Assembly: GCA_965249455.1 (NCBI GenBank)
Contig: OZ252236.1
Coordinates: forward strand, 2,170,001-2,234,000
Length of the DNA stretch: 64,000 nt
Reading direction: 5' to 3'
Origin: Jiulongibacter sp024742395
GTDB lineage: Bacteria > Bacteroidota > Bacteroidia > Cytophagales > Spirosomataceae
In this document: positions 17,905 through 27,410 of the stretch, piece after piece
How the letters are laid out: each line of letters begins with the position of its first letter
Numbering within the stretch: position 1 is the first letter of the stretch
Notes under the pieces: model-generated
Seen by the model: only the letters and a program-made list of their open reading frames with translations
Databases searched by the model: none
What the model was told of the DNA's origin: nothing
Made by a program: the position numbers and the translations under genes

Positions 17905-18883
17905 TGTCTTGAGTATTTATGATTATTACGTTTCCTTTTTTATGGCCTTTGGCAATGTAGGTGTAGGCCTCTGCCAGTTTTTCCAGTGGGTACTGTCTGT
18001 CAATCACAGTCTTAAGTTTACCTGACTTGAATATTTCTGTTACTTCTTCCAGCATGGCTCTGAGTTTATTTTCAGAGTTGGTTCCGGTCGCATGGAATAG
18101 GACCTTTTTACTACCGAAAAGCGATGTCTTCATCATTTGAAAGAGGACTGAAACGCCAATAACAGGAGTAAGGTAGTATCCATGTGGGTTCAGGATTTTT
18201 TGACAGGCTTTAAAGGTGGTCTTTCCCAAAGTATCAAAAATGACATCGTAGGTTTCAGTTCTATTAGTAAAATCTTCTTCGGCATAATCTATGATTTCAT
18301 CTGCCCCTAATGATTTAACGAGTCCTTTGTTTTTGCTACTGCAAACACCTGTTACATGGGCACCTTTGTATTTAGCAATTTGCACGGCAGCCGTACCCAA
18401 TGCTCCTGATGCACCAATAATCAGGATTCTTTCGCTGGCTTTGAGCTTATAGATGTTGGTTAAAAAATTGTATGAAGTCACGTGACCATCTCCAAAGCTG
18501 GCTGCTTCAGTATATTGCATAGTTTCGGGCATAGGAAGGATGACTCCATTTTCCGGAACCGCCAGGAATTCGGCGTTGGTACTGAAACCTAAGGTGGTTT
18601 CGCCAAAGACTTTATCGCCAACCTTAAACTTACTTACTTCACTTCCTTTGGCATGAACTACTCCTGCAAAGCCGGTTCCAGGAATAGGGTATTTAGGTTT
18701 AGTGAGTCCTACAAATAGGCGTGTTATAAAAGGTTTGCCTGAGAGCATCATGCCATCAGCAGTAGTGGCAGAGGAGACAGCAACCTTTATTAAAACCTCG
18801 GTAGGTTTAATAGCAGGAAGGTCTACTTCTCTTAGTTTTAAGACTTCTGATGAGCCGTATCCGGTGGCTATCATGGCTTTCAT
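17897..18883 (-). CDS. Medium-chain NAD(P)-dependent dehydrogenase/quinone oxidoreductase
   Basis: About 328 residues from the chosen Met (KAMIATGYGSSEVLKLREVD). The frame extends 13 codons further upstream, but that part is basic and not family-like; an ATG at 18898 is the alternative. The GroES-like domain is followed by a Rossmann domain with ILIIGASGALGTAAVQIAKY. Catalytic-zinc ligands typical of alcohol dehydrogenases are absent, pointing to the quinone-oxidoreductase branch. It overlaps the DUF4386 gene by 8 bp. Confidence 0.85.
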   Translation of the reverse strand: MKAMIATGYGSSEVLKLREVDLPAIKPTEVLIKVAVSSATTADGMMLSGKPFITRLFVGLTKPKYPIPGTGFAGVVHAKGSEVSKFKVGDKVFGETTLGFSTNAEFLAVPENGVILPMPETMQYTEAASFGDGHVTSYNFLTNIYKLKASERILIIGASGALGTAAVQIAKYKGAHVTGVCSSKNKGLVKSLGADEIIDYAEEDFTNRTETYDVIFDTLGKTTFKACQKILNPHGYYLTPVIGVSVLFQMMKTSLFGSKKVLFHATGTNSENKLRAMLEEVTEIFKSGKLKTVIDRQYPLEKLAEAYTYIAKGHKKGNVIIINTQDNE

Positions 18884-19005
18884 TTTTCGTTTTTTCATCT
18901 TTGTGTTTTTTGTTCGATACAAAAATGAAAGATGAATTGAACTTATAGGTTCTGATATACAATGGGTAGGTTCTGGATTATAATTCAGAACTCATTAACC
19001 CACTT

Positions 19006-20811
19006 TCAATGGCTTTTTTGGTACTGACTGGGTGTTACACCTTCCAGTTTTTTGAATGTTGTGTTAAATACCGTCTTTGAATTAAAACCACTCTCGTAGG
19101 CCAAACCAATAATGGAAATATGAGCATTTGATTTGTCAAGTACCAACTTTTTGAAGTGTTCTATTCTTTGACGGTTTATATATTCATTAAAGTTTTTACC
19201 CTCCTGCTCGTTTAATATCCAGGATAGCTGATTGGGATGTATTTCTATCTGTGCAGCCAGACTTCTAAGGGATAGGGAGGGATCTAAAAACGGTTTCTCG
19301 GCATTCATATAACTTCTTAGTTTCTCAAGAGCTTCACTGACTTCAGCTTGTTCTAAACTAATAGAGGCGGTTTTTTGAGGCTTTTGTTCTGGCTCATTTA
19401 TCTGATAGATCCTTTGATGGTATTCCATGTATCTGGGGTGAACAAAGAGTTCGCTGGCCAGTGGGTCAGAAAAGCTCAGAAGAAGAATGGAGGACTGTTC
19501 ATCAAATAGCTTTTCAAGGGTTTGAAAAGCCTCCTCATTTTTGCCCAAGGCTACATAGCTAAGAAACAGGTACGCATGTGCATGATGAGCTTCTTTCTCT
19601 TTGGCCTTTTCAGCCAATTCATCCAGGAGGTCGTTGACAGAATGATCATTTTTAGCTTCGTTTAAGCACTGTAGCCCCAGACTTTCATCAGGTGAGATTA
19701 ATCCTTCAGGAATTTCTTCAATCAGCCTTTTTGACTCTGTATAATTCTTCTGCTTTATATTAATGTAGATCTTAACATAAAGGGCCGGAATATTCTTGGG
19801 GTTTTCGTTTAACAGACCATTTATCAATTTCAATGCAAGGTCATCTTCGCCAGATCTGTAGTAAAAGTAGGCTTCATAAAATCTGGTTTCCGGATTAAGA
19901 GGGTCTACAGATTTGGCATACAATAAATGCTCTTTTGATTTATTCAAATCCCCGCTCAGTGCATATAGAAATGAGAGAAATTGCTGGTTCTCAGAGAAAT
20001 TTGGTTTGTTTTTTAACGACCTCAGGGAGTATTCAAAGGCTTTTGTATAATTTCCTTCGGTGAAAAAGGCCTGATTGGCCAACATATAATTCAGTCGGGC
20101 GTTTTCAGGATTTATGTTTTTTGCTTTATTGATGGCCTCAATTGCCTTACTCCAGGCGGCTTCTCTGGGGGCAAAACCAGCCACGGCCAAAAAACTGTAG
20201 GCATCTGCTATGCCCAGATACGCATCAATAGCTTCATTGTCAAAGATTAAGGCTTTCTCAAATTCCTCAATAGCGATATTGGCATCTTCGGGGTTCCATT
20301 GGTTAAAGAGATATCGACCCTTTAAAATGAGTTCATGAGCTTTTAAGTTTTGTGTTCGGGGTTCTGCTAAATGTTCGTCTAATTCCAGATGGCCCACATA
20401 CTCACGTATTTTTTCTGCAATTTGAAGACTTATTTCATCTTGTATCTCAAAGATGTTATCAAGGGGTCTGTCCCAGGTTTGTGACCAGAATGAGCTGTCG
20501 TTTTCTACGCCGATAAGTTTAGCCGAAATACGCAGTGTTTTACCTGCTACTCGCACACTACCCTCTAAAATATGAGAGACCGCTAGCTTATGACCAATTT
20601 CCTGAATAGAGAAACTCTGATTTTTAAAATAAAAAGAGGAGGTTCTGGAGGTGACTTTAAGTTCAGGAATGCCAGCTAAGGCTCCAATTATTTCTTCTGT
20701 GATTCCATCACAGAAATACTCATTTTCCAGATTAGCACTCAAGTTACCAAACGGTAAAACAGCGATAGATTTAAGTGTACTTTCAGTGCTTAATTCTTTG
20801 ACAGGCATCAC
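19006..20811 (-). CDS. Hybrid regulator: TolB-like domain, TPR repeats, AraC-type HTH
   Basis: 601 residues in three parts. Residues ~10-130 resemble the TolB-N/FlgO-like domain often found in cyclase and CadC-like regulators (KSIAVLPFGNLSANLENEYF, LEGSVRVAGKTLRISAKLI). Residues ~150-470 are TPR helices (NPENARLNYMLANQAFF, LNPETRFYEAYFYYRSGE). The last ~100 residues are an AraC DNA-binding domain (FNEYINRQRIEHFKKLVLD, IIGLAYESGFNSKTVFNTTF). No transmembrane segment is visible, so it is cytoplasmic. It probably controls the dehydrogenase/DUF4386 operon 120 bp downstream. Confidence 0.88.
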   Translation of the reverse strand: MMPVKELSTESTLKSIAVLPFGNLSANLENEYFCDGITEEIIGALAGIPELKVTSRTSSFYFKNQSFSIQEIGHKLAVSHILEGSVRVAGKTLRISAKLIGVENDSSFWSQTWDRPLDNIFEIQDEISLQIAEKIREYVGHLELDEHLAEPRTQNLKAHELILKGRYLFNQWNPEDANIAIEEFEKALIFDNEAIDAYLGIADAYSFLAVAGFAPREAAWSKAIEAINKAKNINPENARLNYMLANQAFFTEGNYTKAFEYSLRSLKNKPNFSENQQFLSFLYALSGDLNKSKEHLLYAKSVDPLNPETRFYEAYFYYRSGEDDLALKLINGLLNENPKNIPALYVKIYINIKQKNYTESKRLIEEIPEGLISPDESLGLQCLNEAKNDHSVNDLLDELAEKAKEKEAHHAHAYLFLSYVALGKNEEAFQTLEKLFDEQSSILLLSFSDPLASELFVHPRYMEYHQRIYQINEPEQKPQKTASISLEQAEVSEALEKLRSYMNAEKPFLDPSLSLRSLAAQIEIHPNQLSWILNEQEGKNFNEYINRQRIEHFKKLVLDKSNAHISIIGLAYESGFNSKTVFNTTFKKLEGVTPSQYQKSH

Positions 20812-21154
20812 GGCTATATGATGGGTTAGATCAACAAAGCTTACAATTTAATAATATGAAGGTGGCTATACTAATAAATTTATCGGAAGCTTCTTGATGG
20901 ATTTACTTTGGTATAGGGTATACTTACTATTGAACCACTCTGCAGAATTCATTCTGCCAAAAATGAGAATGGGAGTTGAATGGGATATCGGGAAGGCATT
21001 TTGCACAGTGTAATTTAAGTCTGGAAAGAAATTCGAATTTAAGTCAATATTCGCTACTTTTCAATATCAAGTACTTTGTAATGAGAGACTTATAAATTGA
21101 TGTGTTAAGGAATTTCTGCTATTTGAACTCCATTTAAGAATTTAAAAAGCAAAG
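20812..21154. other. 343-bp intergenic region
   Basis: It lies upstream of the hybrid regulator and beyond the SnoaL terminator. No gene, RNA or clear promoter box recognised. Confidence 0.5.
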
Positions 21155-21179
21155 AAGCCAGGAGAAAATCTCCTGGCTT
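21155..21179 (-). terminator. Terminator of the SnoaL-like gene
   Basis: AAGCCAGGAGA, loop AAA, TCTCCTGGCTT: a perfect 11-bp stem, followed on the minus strand by CTTTGCTTTTT. Confidence 0.8.
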
Positions 21180-21205
21180 TCGATTCCTGACAAAAAATGC
21201 AAGTC

Positions 21206-22069
21206 TTAGAATTTGCCGTTTTTATTCTTCCAGGTTTCCTTAGCGGCTATGGGTTCAATTACGTCCCAGTGTTCTGCTATTTTTCCGTTTTCAATTCTGA
21301 AAAGGTCATAAAATGAAGTAGGTGCTCCACCAAAACTTCCTTCGCTTACGGCGAGTACAAAATTGCCTTGGCCCAGAACTTTATGTACGTTATCAAACTT
21401 CATTACTAAGCCTTGAGATGCCATGAATTCAAGAGCATGACCTAAGCCGGAAAGGCCGTCTGCTATTTGTGGATTATGCTGGATGTACTTATCTCCGTCA
21501 AAGTACTTGCCTATTTTATCCATTTGACCATTGATCAATATATCTTCCAGGAAATTCTTCACTAAGGTTTTGTTGGCTTCAGTTTTACTTAGGTCTTTGA
21601 TTTCTGTACTGCCATCTATCATACTATGGCCGCTTGGGTTTAAGGATTTTGGTGTTTCTTGAAGATTGTCCCAATGTTCAACGATCAATCCGTCTTCAAA
21701 TCTGAAAATATCAAATCCGATTTTAGGGCCAAAGAAGTTGTAATTGGTATGAGTAAATACAAAATCGCCATCCTGGAATGCTCTCACCGTTTGAGCCTTG
21801 GCCGAATTTGGCGGAAGAGCTTGTAGCACTTGTCCAAAACCGGCCAGTCCATCAGCTACGCCTAAATTATGCTGTATGTATTTATTTGGATTGATATAAG
21901 CTACAGGCTCATGTGCCCCTGTTTCTATGCTTTTAATAAGTGCTACTACTTTTTCTTTTTTTGAGCTGTCCATTGACTTGTTTTTTGAAGTTAAAGATTT
22001 GGTTTGTGCATTTGCAGTGGTTAATCCTAAACCCAGGATAAGAGCTGCATTAAGTATTGTCTGTTTCAT
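21206..22069 (-). CDS. Secreted protein with two tandem SnoaL-like (NTF2-fold) domains
   Basis: About 287 residues from the ATG at 22069, which begins a signal peptide (MKQTILNAALILGLGLTTANA); the upstream extension is not peptide-like. Two homologous halves are visible: KYIQHNLGVADGLAGFGQVL with FRFEDGLIVEHWDNLQE, and KYIQHNPQIADGLSGLGHAL with FRIENGKIAEHWDVIEP. Each is a SnoaL/NTF2-like cone with the conserved YIQHN and EHWD motifs. Family members include polyketide cyclases and many periplasmic proteins of unknown substrate. It lies downstream of the broken AraC gene. Confidence 0.88.
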   Translation of the reverse strand: MKQTILNAALILGLGLTTANAQTKSLTSKNKSMDSSKKEKVVALIKSIETGAHEPVAYINPNKYIQHNLGVADGLAGFGQVLQALPPNSAKAQTVRAFQDGDFVFTHTNYNFFGPKIGFDIFRFEDGLIVEHWDNLQETPKSLNPSGHSMIDGSTEIKDLSKTEANKTLVKNFLEDILINGQMDKIGKYFDGDKYIQHNPQIADGLSGLGHALEFMASQGLVMKFDNVHKVLGQGNFVLAVSEGSFGGAPTSFYDLFRIENGKIAEHWDVIEPIAAKETWKNKNGKF

Positions 22070-22172
22070 TTTTTTGATGTTTAAATTAACATGACAAAGG
22101 TGCAGCCATACACAAAGACAATGGTGATACAAAAAGTCCTTTGGATGGTAGATTTACGCCAAAGGTTGACTA

Positions 22173-23102
22173 TCAGAGTTTTAGGCTCTCTCTGAACTCA
22201 ATTGGGGTAGAGTTTTGATGTTTTTTGAAGTATTTGACAAAATTAGTGGGCTCATCAAAGCCCAGTTCAAAACCAATTTCTTTGACGCTTTCTGTGGTAT
22301 GTGCCAGTAGTCATTTGGCTTCAAGCATGAGACGTTCGTCAATCATCTGTTTCGGAGATTTTCCTAACACTTTTGAGGTGGCCTGATTTAGTCTTTTATC
22401 GGTAATGTTCATTAGTCGGGCATAATTCCCCACTTGCTTTTCTGTTCTGTATTGTTTTTCAAGGAGTTCTTTAAAGAGTATGAGGTTGTCCAGGTCAGGT
22501 CCCTTTTTTACTTCTGTGAAATCTTGTTTTCTTCTTTCACGCTCGGCATGAAGAAGTAGGTTCCGTAAGGAATTTCTTAAAATATCGGGTTGATAGATGT
22601 CTTTCTCTCGGCTGAGCTCTTTTTCAATCTCTTTCAATTGAAGAGCTATTTGATCCGACTCTGAATTTAACTGAACCATCGGAACAGAAAGCAAATCATT
22701 AAAGAGGATATTGCTTTTCAGGTAATGGATGTCTGATTCTGTTTTACAAAAGAAGTTATCTGTAAATAGCAATATCTTTCCCTCAATCTCAGAAGAATTG
22801 TCAAATCGCTGAACAGCTCCTTTATTGACGAAAAGAAGCGAATTGGATTTGATTTCTATGGGTTCAAAATCAAGAAGATGCGTGTGTGTGCCTTTTTCAA
22901 ACCACAGTATCTGATAGAACTCCGCCCGATGAGGGCTAGTCATTTCGAGTGGGTAGTCTTCCAGCAGATAAGACATAGAAATAATCTCAATCTCATGTGG
23001 TAAACCTTCCTTAAAGTCGTATTGCTGTATCTCTTTTGACGAACTCAAATCCTTTTTTTTAAGGTAAAGGTAGTTTTTATTGTCAAAATGTGGGACTAGC
23101 AA
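22173..23102 (-). pseudogene. AraC-family regulator interrupted by one in-frame TGA
   Basis: The frame runs from 23102 and meets TGA at 22311-22313, right after RLMLEAK in the first helix-turn-helix. Reading straight through the TGA gives 45 more codons (LLAHTTESVKEIGFELGFDE, then PTNFVKYFKKHQNSTPIEFR) to a second stop at 22173. These are the missing half of the AraC DNA-binding domain. The broken codon would normally be Arg (CGA in place of TGA). The N-terminal cupin-like sensor is intact. It would be a single-base nonsense mutation or a sequencing error; the truncated product should not bind DNA properly. Likely former target: the SnoaL-like gene downstream. Confidence 0.85.
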
Positions 23103-23194
23103 GATTCTTATTGAAGGCTTCCTCTAGCTATTTTCAATCTTATTGAAAGTGTGAACAAGAAAGAATAGTGGTATAGACCCGTACCTGATAAACC

Positions 23195-23731
23195 TTAACT
23201 TATTGCACTTTTCAGAATAGTGTCAAGAGTAGGATGATCGCCATAGTGCTTGCCGTAATGAACCAACTGAATTTTGCCTTCCGGATTGATCAGGAAGCTG
23301 GCGGGCATCAGACTTGGGTCAGCGTCAATTTCAATATTGTACTTGTTTTTTAGTGCCTGAAAAATCAGTTTTGGATGAAGCATTAATCTTAAAGCTCCTT
23401 TTAAAGACGAGTGAGTGACACCATAAGCTTTGTATAGGTCCTTTTTTCTATCAGAAACCATCAGGATGGGTGGCTTTTGGCTCGCCGCATGTTTAAGCAA
23501 GGTTTGTTTATCTGAGGGCCAAACGGTGATAATCTCAATATTCTTTTCTTTAAATACGGAATACTGCCGAATCAATTCATTGGTTCGCAAATTGCAAAAA
23601 GGGCAGGCCGCAAATCGATGAAAAGAAAGATAAATCCATTGATTCTCCGGGGGAATGGCAGCTGGGTTATTCCATAGATCTATCGTTGAGAAAGGTGGGG
23701 CGGTATCGCCAATTTTTAAATGATTTTTCAT
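23195..23731 (-). CDS. Peroxiredoxin-like AhpC/TSA-family protein
   Basis: 178 residues with a thioredoxin fold. The active site reads FAACPFCNLRTNEL, a CxxC variant seen in the peroxiredoxin-like group, followed by EIITVWPSDKQTLLKHA and a cis-Pro-like LMPASFLINPEGKIQLVHYG. It is probably a cytoplasmic thiol reductase or peroxidase; the donor is unknown. Its start overlaps the stop of the upstream membrane-protein gene by 4 bp. Confidence 0.85.
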   Translation of the reverse strand: MKNHLKIGDTAPPFSTIDLWNNPAAIPPENQWIYLSFHRFAACPFCNLRTNELIRQYSVFKEKNIEIITVWPSDKQTLLKHAASQKPPILMVSDRKKDLYKAYGVTHSSLKGALRLMLHPKLIFQALKNKYNIEIDADPSLMPASFLINPEGKIQLVHYGKHYGDHPTLDTILKSAIS

Positions 23732-24216
23732 TGGTAGGCTTTATTGGTCAGTACCTTAAGAAGGTAGAATTGCGTAATAATTAGCAGTGGTACGTACACA
23801 GAAACTGTGAAATAATTAGCTCCCAATGGCAGCTCATAAACTTTTTCCTTTATGGCCAGTATCAGCACGATGACTAGATCGACTACGCTGATGAAGCTGA
23901 ATAGCCATACAAAGGCATTGGCTGATTTATTTCCCTTTTTAAGTAATATTAAGGCCAGGAGAGCCAAGAGGGCAGAAGTAAAATCACCGTAGGCCACCAT
24001 CTCTTTTAGGTAATGTGGAAAATTAACGGATACCTGACCGGGCATAAACAAAGAAAGAGGTAGGTAACGAAAGACATTAATGAGAAGTAGAAAGGCCAGA
24101 ATCTGTACTTTGTTGTCTTTTCTAATTTGAGGAACTAAGTACCACTGAGCCACAAGAAAGAAGATCAGCAGACTCATTGTGCACTGTACGCTTAATGTTA
24201 CAAAAGGATTCATCAT
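23728..24216 (-). CDS. Membrane protein of unknown function (four or more TM segments)
   Basis: 162 residues, mostly hydrophobic: TM candidates at about 8-28, 38-58, 75-92, 99-120 and 132-155. I do not recognise the family. It is coupled by a 4-bp overlap to the peroxiredoxin-like gene. A -7-like TAGTTTTG box (minus strand, 24240-24247) lies 23 nt upstream of the start. The divergent placement expected of a target of the AraC gene at 24304 is not seen: both read leftwards. Confidence 0.65.
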   Translation of the reverse strand: MMNPFVTLSVQCTMSLLIFFLVAQWYLVPQIRKDNKVQILAFLLLINVFRYLPLSLFMPGQVSVNFPHYLKEMVAYGDFTSALLALLALILLKKGNKSANAFVWLFSFISVVDLVIVLILAIKEKVYELPLGANYFTVSVYVPLLIITQFYLLKVLTNKAYQ

Positions 24217-24303
24217 TTGAGCAGGAATGTTTACTCTTGCAAAACTATGCCGTCACAAAAAGAATGATTTATGACAAATGGTCCAGTATTCAGGACTTAA
24301 AGG

Positions 24304-25164
24304 TCAGTTTGAAGAAGTTGGTAACTTTTGCTTCGATTTTCTGAATTCCGAAGGCGATAGCATGAAGCTTGAAGAGAAAAGCCTGGAGAAATAGGAGCTG
24401 TCTTCATAACCTACTTGAAAACTTATTTCTGAAATACTCAAAGAGGAATGAACGAGTAAATCTTTTGCTTTTTGTAGTCGTCTATTTCTGATATACTGTG
24501 CGGGTGTTTCCTTAAAGTGTTTTTTAAATTCCCGCTTAAAAGAGGATAAGCTAAGGCTGGCTAAAGAAGCTAATTGTTCTAGCGTCACCTGAGAAAAAAG
24601 GTGTGTTTCTATCACCTCGGTAATACTGGCTTTTTGCGGTGTAAAAAGATGACTGTAAAGTTCAATGATGCTATCGGCAGCATCGGTATGAAGTAATAAT
24701 AAAATGAGTTCTTTAATTTTTAGATATAGAATTTCCTGATTTACCAGTTCAGGCTGTTCAAAGTAAAAATCAAGGCTTTCGATGAAATGCTCAAAAACAT
24801 CCTTTTTAGCGATTCTTTGGGTGTAATGAGTGTTTTTATTCTCTTTGACAAAATAAGGTACTTCACCTTTAAAGATGTCTTGAAGAATATCCGGGAAGAA
24901 GTGTATCACGCAGACTTCGCACTGGCCTGAGCGGCCGTTGGCAAAAAGGTCGGCGAAGTAAGTACCACATTTTAACAGTACTCCTTCATGCTCATGAATA
25001 TGAATTTTTTCTGAAGGAGCGGCAATCTCTGAACCGCCTTCACTAAAAAACAAAAAACAGGCTTCATCTTGAAAAACGGGGCTTTGTCTCAGTGGTGGAA
25101 TGACCTGAAGTTTTTCAATGATTGTTCGGCCATGTAGTTCAATGTGTTTCCTGCTTTTAAGCAT
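24304..25164 (-). CDS. AraC-family transcriptional regulator
   Basis: 286 residues. The N-terminal ~150 residues form a cupin-like ligand domain (EHEGVLLKCGTYFADLF). The C-terminal ~100 form the double HTH (LEQLASLASLSLSSFKREFK, ISEISFQVGYEDSSYFSRLF, SPSEFRKSKQKL). The ligand is unknown. It precedes the membrane-protein/peroxiredoxin operon on the same strand, separated by 87 bp, and may control it. Confidence 0.9.
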   Translation of the reverse strand: MLKSRKHIELHGRTIIEKLQVIPPLRQSPVFQDEACFLFFSEGGSEIAAPSEKIHIHEHEGVLLKCGTYFADLFANGRSGQCEVCVIHFFPDILQDIFKGEVPYFVKENKNTHYTQRIAKKDVFEHFIESLDFYFEQPELVNQEILYLKIKELILLLLHTDAADSIIELYSHLFTPQKASITEVIETHLFSQVTLEQLASLASLSLSSFKREFKKHFKETPAQYIRNRRLQKAKDLLVHSSLSISEISFQVGYEDSSYFSRLFSSSFMLSPSEFRKSKQKLPTSSN

Positions 25165-25221
25165 AGGTTTCTAATGGGATTTTGACTTGATTAAGGCAAA
25201 ATGAATTAGAAGGTATAGGCA

Positions 25222-25464
25222 CTACTTATTTGAGGTGTCAATAAAAGCGGCTTCTGCAACACAAAGAAGATTTAGTAGAACAGCAGGTATCACGGCGTAA
25301 AATGCGGTAATAACAACAGCCAGAAGCCAAAGAAATCCTTTGAAATGCTCGCCTTTATACATTTGACCGGAGCCCGGCAGCAAAAAGCTTAGAAGTGCGG
25401 CGGTTCTGGGGCTCCAATTTTTTTCTGAGGGGTCTTTCGTTTGTGCCGAATGCGTCATTTCCAT
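25222..25464 (-). CDS. Small two-TM membrane protein (TM2-like)
   Basis: About 80 residues from Met-Glu-Met-Thr-His at 25464; the frame continues 21 codons upstream, but that segment is poor in start context and not family-like. The motif TAALLSFLLPGSGQMYKGEH followed by a second hydrophobic hairpin resembles the TM2 and related small-membrane-protein families found in many bacteria. Function unknown. Confidence 0.65.
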   Translation of the reverse strand: MEMTHSAQTKDPSEKNWSPRTAALLSFLLPGSGQMYKGEHFKGFLWLLAVVITAFYAVIPAVLLNLLCVAEAAFIDTSNK

Positions 25465-25590
25465 AGTTTTTATGATAAATATAAGAAATTTATTTTCAAT
25501 GCTTGGGACTATGTCAACGAAATTCAAAGCAAGTGATTAGCGACAAGGTGAGCAAAAATTTATTAAAGTTGGCTTTGTGAATAGGAGGCT

Positions 25591-26538
25591 TTAATGTGCT
25601 GACTCAGTGGTGGTTTGACACTCCAAATGCGGAACGTTTCTCATTTTGGATTTAAAAATGTCTTGCAAAATTTGAAGCTCTTTTTTGTATTTCAAATCGG
25701 TTCTGGAAGCAAAATAAAGGGTGTTTTCTGTTTTAACTTTGCCATCCCATATCAGTCGTATTTCTTTCTCTGCAATGCCTTTGTGGCATAAAAAATCTGG
25801 GATCACAGCCAGACCTGTTTCATTACTTAAGCATCTGATAATCGAACCAATATTGGGAAGGATGTAATTTGGCTTGAAAGCAGGTCTTTTATTGAAATTT
25901 TCAAACCAAAAACGTCTGAAGTGTTCCATTTCATTAGAAGCACTGTACCAGATATTGTTTTGAAGTACGTTCTCCAGCTCTTTCCATTTGTTAGCTTTTA
26001 TCAGCCTTTCCAGAGCAGTGGTTTCTGTTTTTGCACCGGCTATCAGTACAATTCTTTCTTTTGAAAAGGCCGTATATTCTACCAGAGATTTTTTGTCATT
26101 TTGTTTCCTTGGAGTAATCACTAAATCCAAAATTCCGTTATTCAAATCTTTGATAAGGTCTGTATGTATTCCAAACTTGGCTACTAAATCAAATGCTAAG
26201 CCTGGAATTTCTGATTCTATAACATGCTGAAACATCTCGGAGCACATGCCCACATGTAATGAAGGGTTCTTTTCCTGAGTAGTTTTCTTAAAGTGTTGCT
26301 CGGCAATTTCAAGTTTATTGATTGACTCAATGATATACTCATAAAGAAATTTTCCTTCTTCAGTGGGTATCATCTTTCTTGAGGTGCGTTCAAAAAGCTT
26401 TTTGCCAACGTATGCCTCCAGTGCATTGAGATGAACACTTACGCCAGGTTGTGAAGAGTACAGAGCCATGGCGGCCTTTGTCAAAGTGCCGTTCTCATAT
26501 ATTTCTTTAAAAGTTCTATACCACTCCAGATTTACCAT
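25591..26538 (-). CDS. LysR-family transcriptional regulator
   Basis: 315 residues. The winged-helix N-terminus reads WYRTFKEIYENGTLTKAAMA and SSQPGVSVHLNALEAYVGKK; a long linker helix and a substrate-binding-protein-like effector domain follow. It is divergent from the mdaB-like reductase with 84 bp between the starts, the classic arrangement of LysR and target. The palindrome in the spacer (listed) probably mediates control. Confidence 0.92.
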   Translation of the reverse strand: MVNLEWYRTFKEIYENGTLTKAAMALYSSQPGVSVHLNALEAYVGKKLFERTSRKMIPTEEGKFLYEYIIESINKLEIAEQHFKKTTQEKNPSLHVGMCSEMFQHVIESEIPGLAFDLVAKFGIHTDLIKDLNNGILDLVITPRKQNDKKSLVEYTAFSKERIVLIAGAKTETTALERLIKANKWKELENVLQNNIWYSASNEMEHFRRFWFENFNKRPAFKPNYILPNIGSIIRCLSNETGLAVIPDFLCHKGIAEKEIRLIWDGKVKTENTLYFASRTDLKYKKELQILQDIFKSKMRNVPHLECQTTTESAH

Positions 26539-26540
26539 AT

Positions 26541-26565
26541 GTATTAAAATATTAATACAAAGGTA
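26541..26565 (-). promoter_or_regulatory. LysR palindromic operator and promoter box
   Basis: GTATTAA, spacer AATA, TTAATAC form a palindrome at 26541-26558, immediately before the LysR start. A -7 box TACCTTTG lies on the minus strand at 26558-26565, so the palindrome covers the likely lysR transcription start. Autoregulation is inferred. Confidence 0.5.
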
Positions 26566-26601
26566 TGATTTATATTATTTTTACGATAGAACTAAGGGCC
26601 C

Positions 26602-26609
26602 TAGTTTTG
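26602..26609 (+). promoter_or_regulatory. -7 promoter box of the mdaB-like gene
   Basis: TAGTTTTG (TAnnTTTG) lies 13 nt before the ATG at 26623. No clear -33 TTG at the usual spacing, which would fit an activator-dependent promoter. Confidence 0.45.
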
Positions 26610-26622
26610 TAAAAAAAAAGAA

Positions 26623-27258
26623 ATGAAGAATATATTCATCATCAACGGGGCTCATCCCTTTGCTCACTCAGGTGGTAAGTTTAATGAAACACTTTACCTA
26701 AATACAATTGACTTTTTTACAAGCAAAGAAGGTTTTGAGGTTAAATCTACCCAGGTAGGAGAAAACTATGAACCATTAGAAGAAGTTGAAAAGTTTAAAT
26801 GGGCTGACCTGGTGATTTATCATACACCTGTCTGGTGGTTTCAGCTACCATTTGGTTTTAAAAAGTACCTTGATGAGGTATTGACCGCAGGTCACCAAAA
26901 TGGGCTGTATACCAGCGATGGACGTAGTAGTAAAAATCCGGAGATCAATTATGGTACCGGCGGATTGATGCAAGGGACTAAGTACATTCTAACCACCAGT
27001 TGGAATGCTCCTAAAGCCGCATTTACCCTGAAAGATGAGTTTTTTGAGCAAACAAGTGTAGATGAAGGAGTGATGTTTGGATTTCATAAAATGAATAAAT
27101 TTATGGGGATGGAGCTGCTTGCTACTCATCATTTTCACGATATGGAGAAAAACGCGGATGTACCCTTTGAAATAAATGTGTACAATGGGTTTCTTACCGA
27201 GCTTTTTAAAGAAGCAAATACTTTGCAGGAAAGTCTTCAAACAAATGATTATGCTTAG
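26623..27258 (+). CDS. mdaB: NAD(P)H-dependent quinone reductase, MdaB-like flavodoxin fold
   Basis: 211 residues of the flavodoxin-like NAD(P)H:quinone oxidoreductase family. The start IFIINGAHPFAHSGGKFNET binds the FMN/FAD phosphate. The motif YHTPVWWFQLPFGFKKYLDE and the YGTGGLMQGTKYILTTSWNA segment match MdaB. It reduces quinones by two electrons and limits radical formation. The divergent LysR gene is its probable regulator. Confidence 0.87.
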   Translation: MKNIFIINGAHPFAHSGGKFNETLYLNTIDFFTSKEGFEVKSTQVGENYEPLEEVEKFKWADLVIYHTPVWWFQLPFGFKKYLDEVLTAGHQNGLYTSDGRSSKNPEINYGTGGLMQGTKYILTTSWNAPKAAFTLKDEFFEQTSVDEGVMFGFHKMNKFMGMELLATHHFHDMEKNADVPFEINVYNGFLTELFKEANTLQESLQTNDYA

Positions 27259-27410
27259 TTTCAACAATTGTTTACAGAGGGATCGTATCCAATTAGAAAA
27301 GGCACAGTTGAGACTTAAACATACGTATTGAAAAACAATTTAAAGTGTATTAATTGGCTGATTGTTATGTGATTAAATTGCAGTATATGTGCCTGCGGAG
27401 GAGGAAGGAT

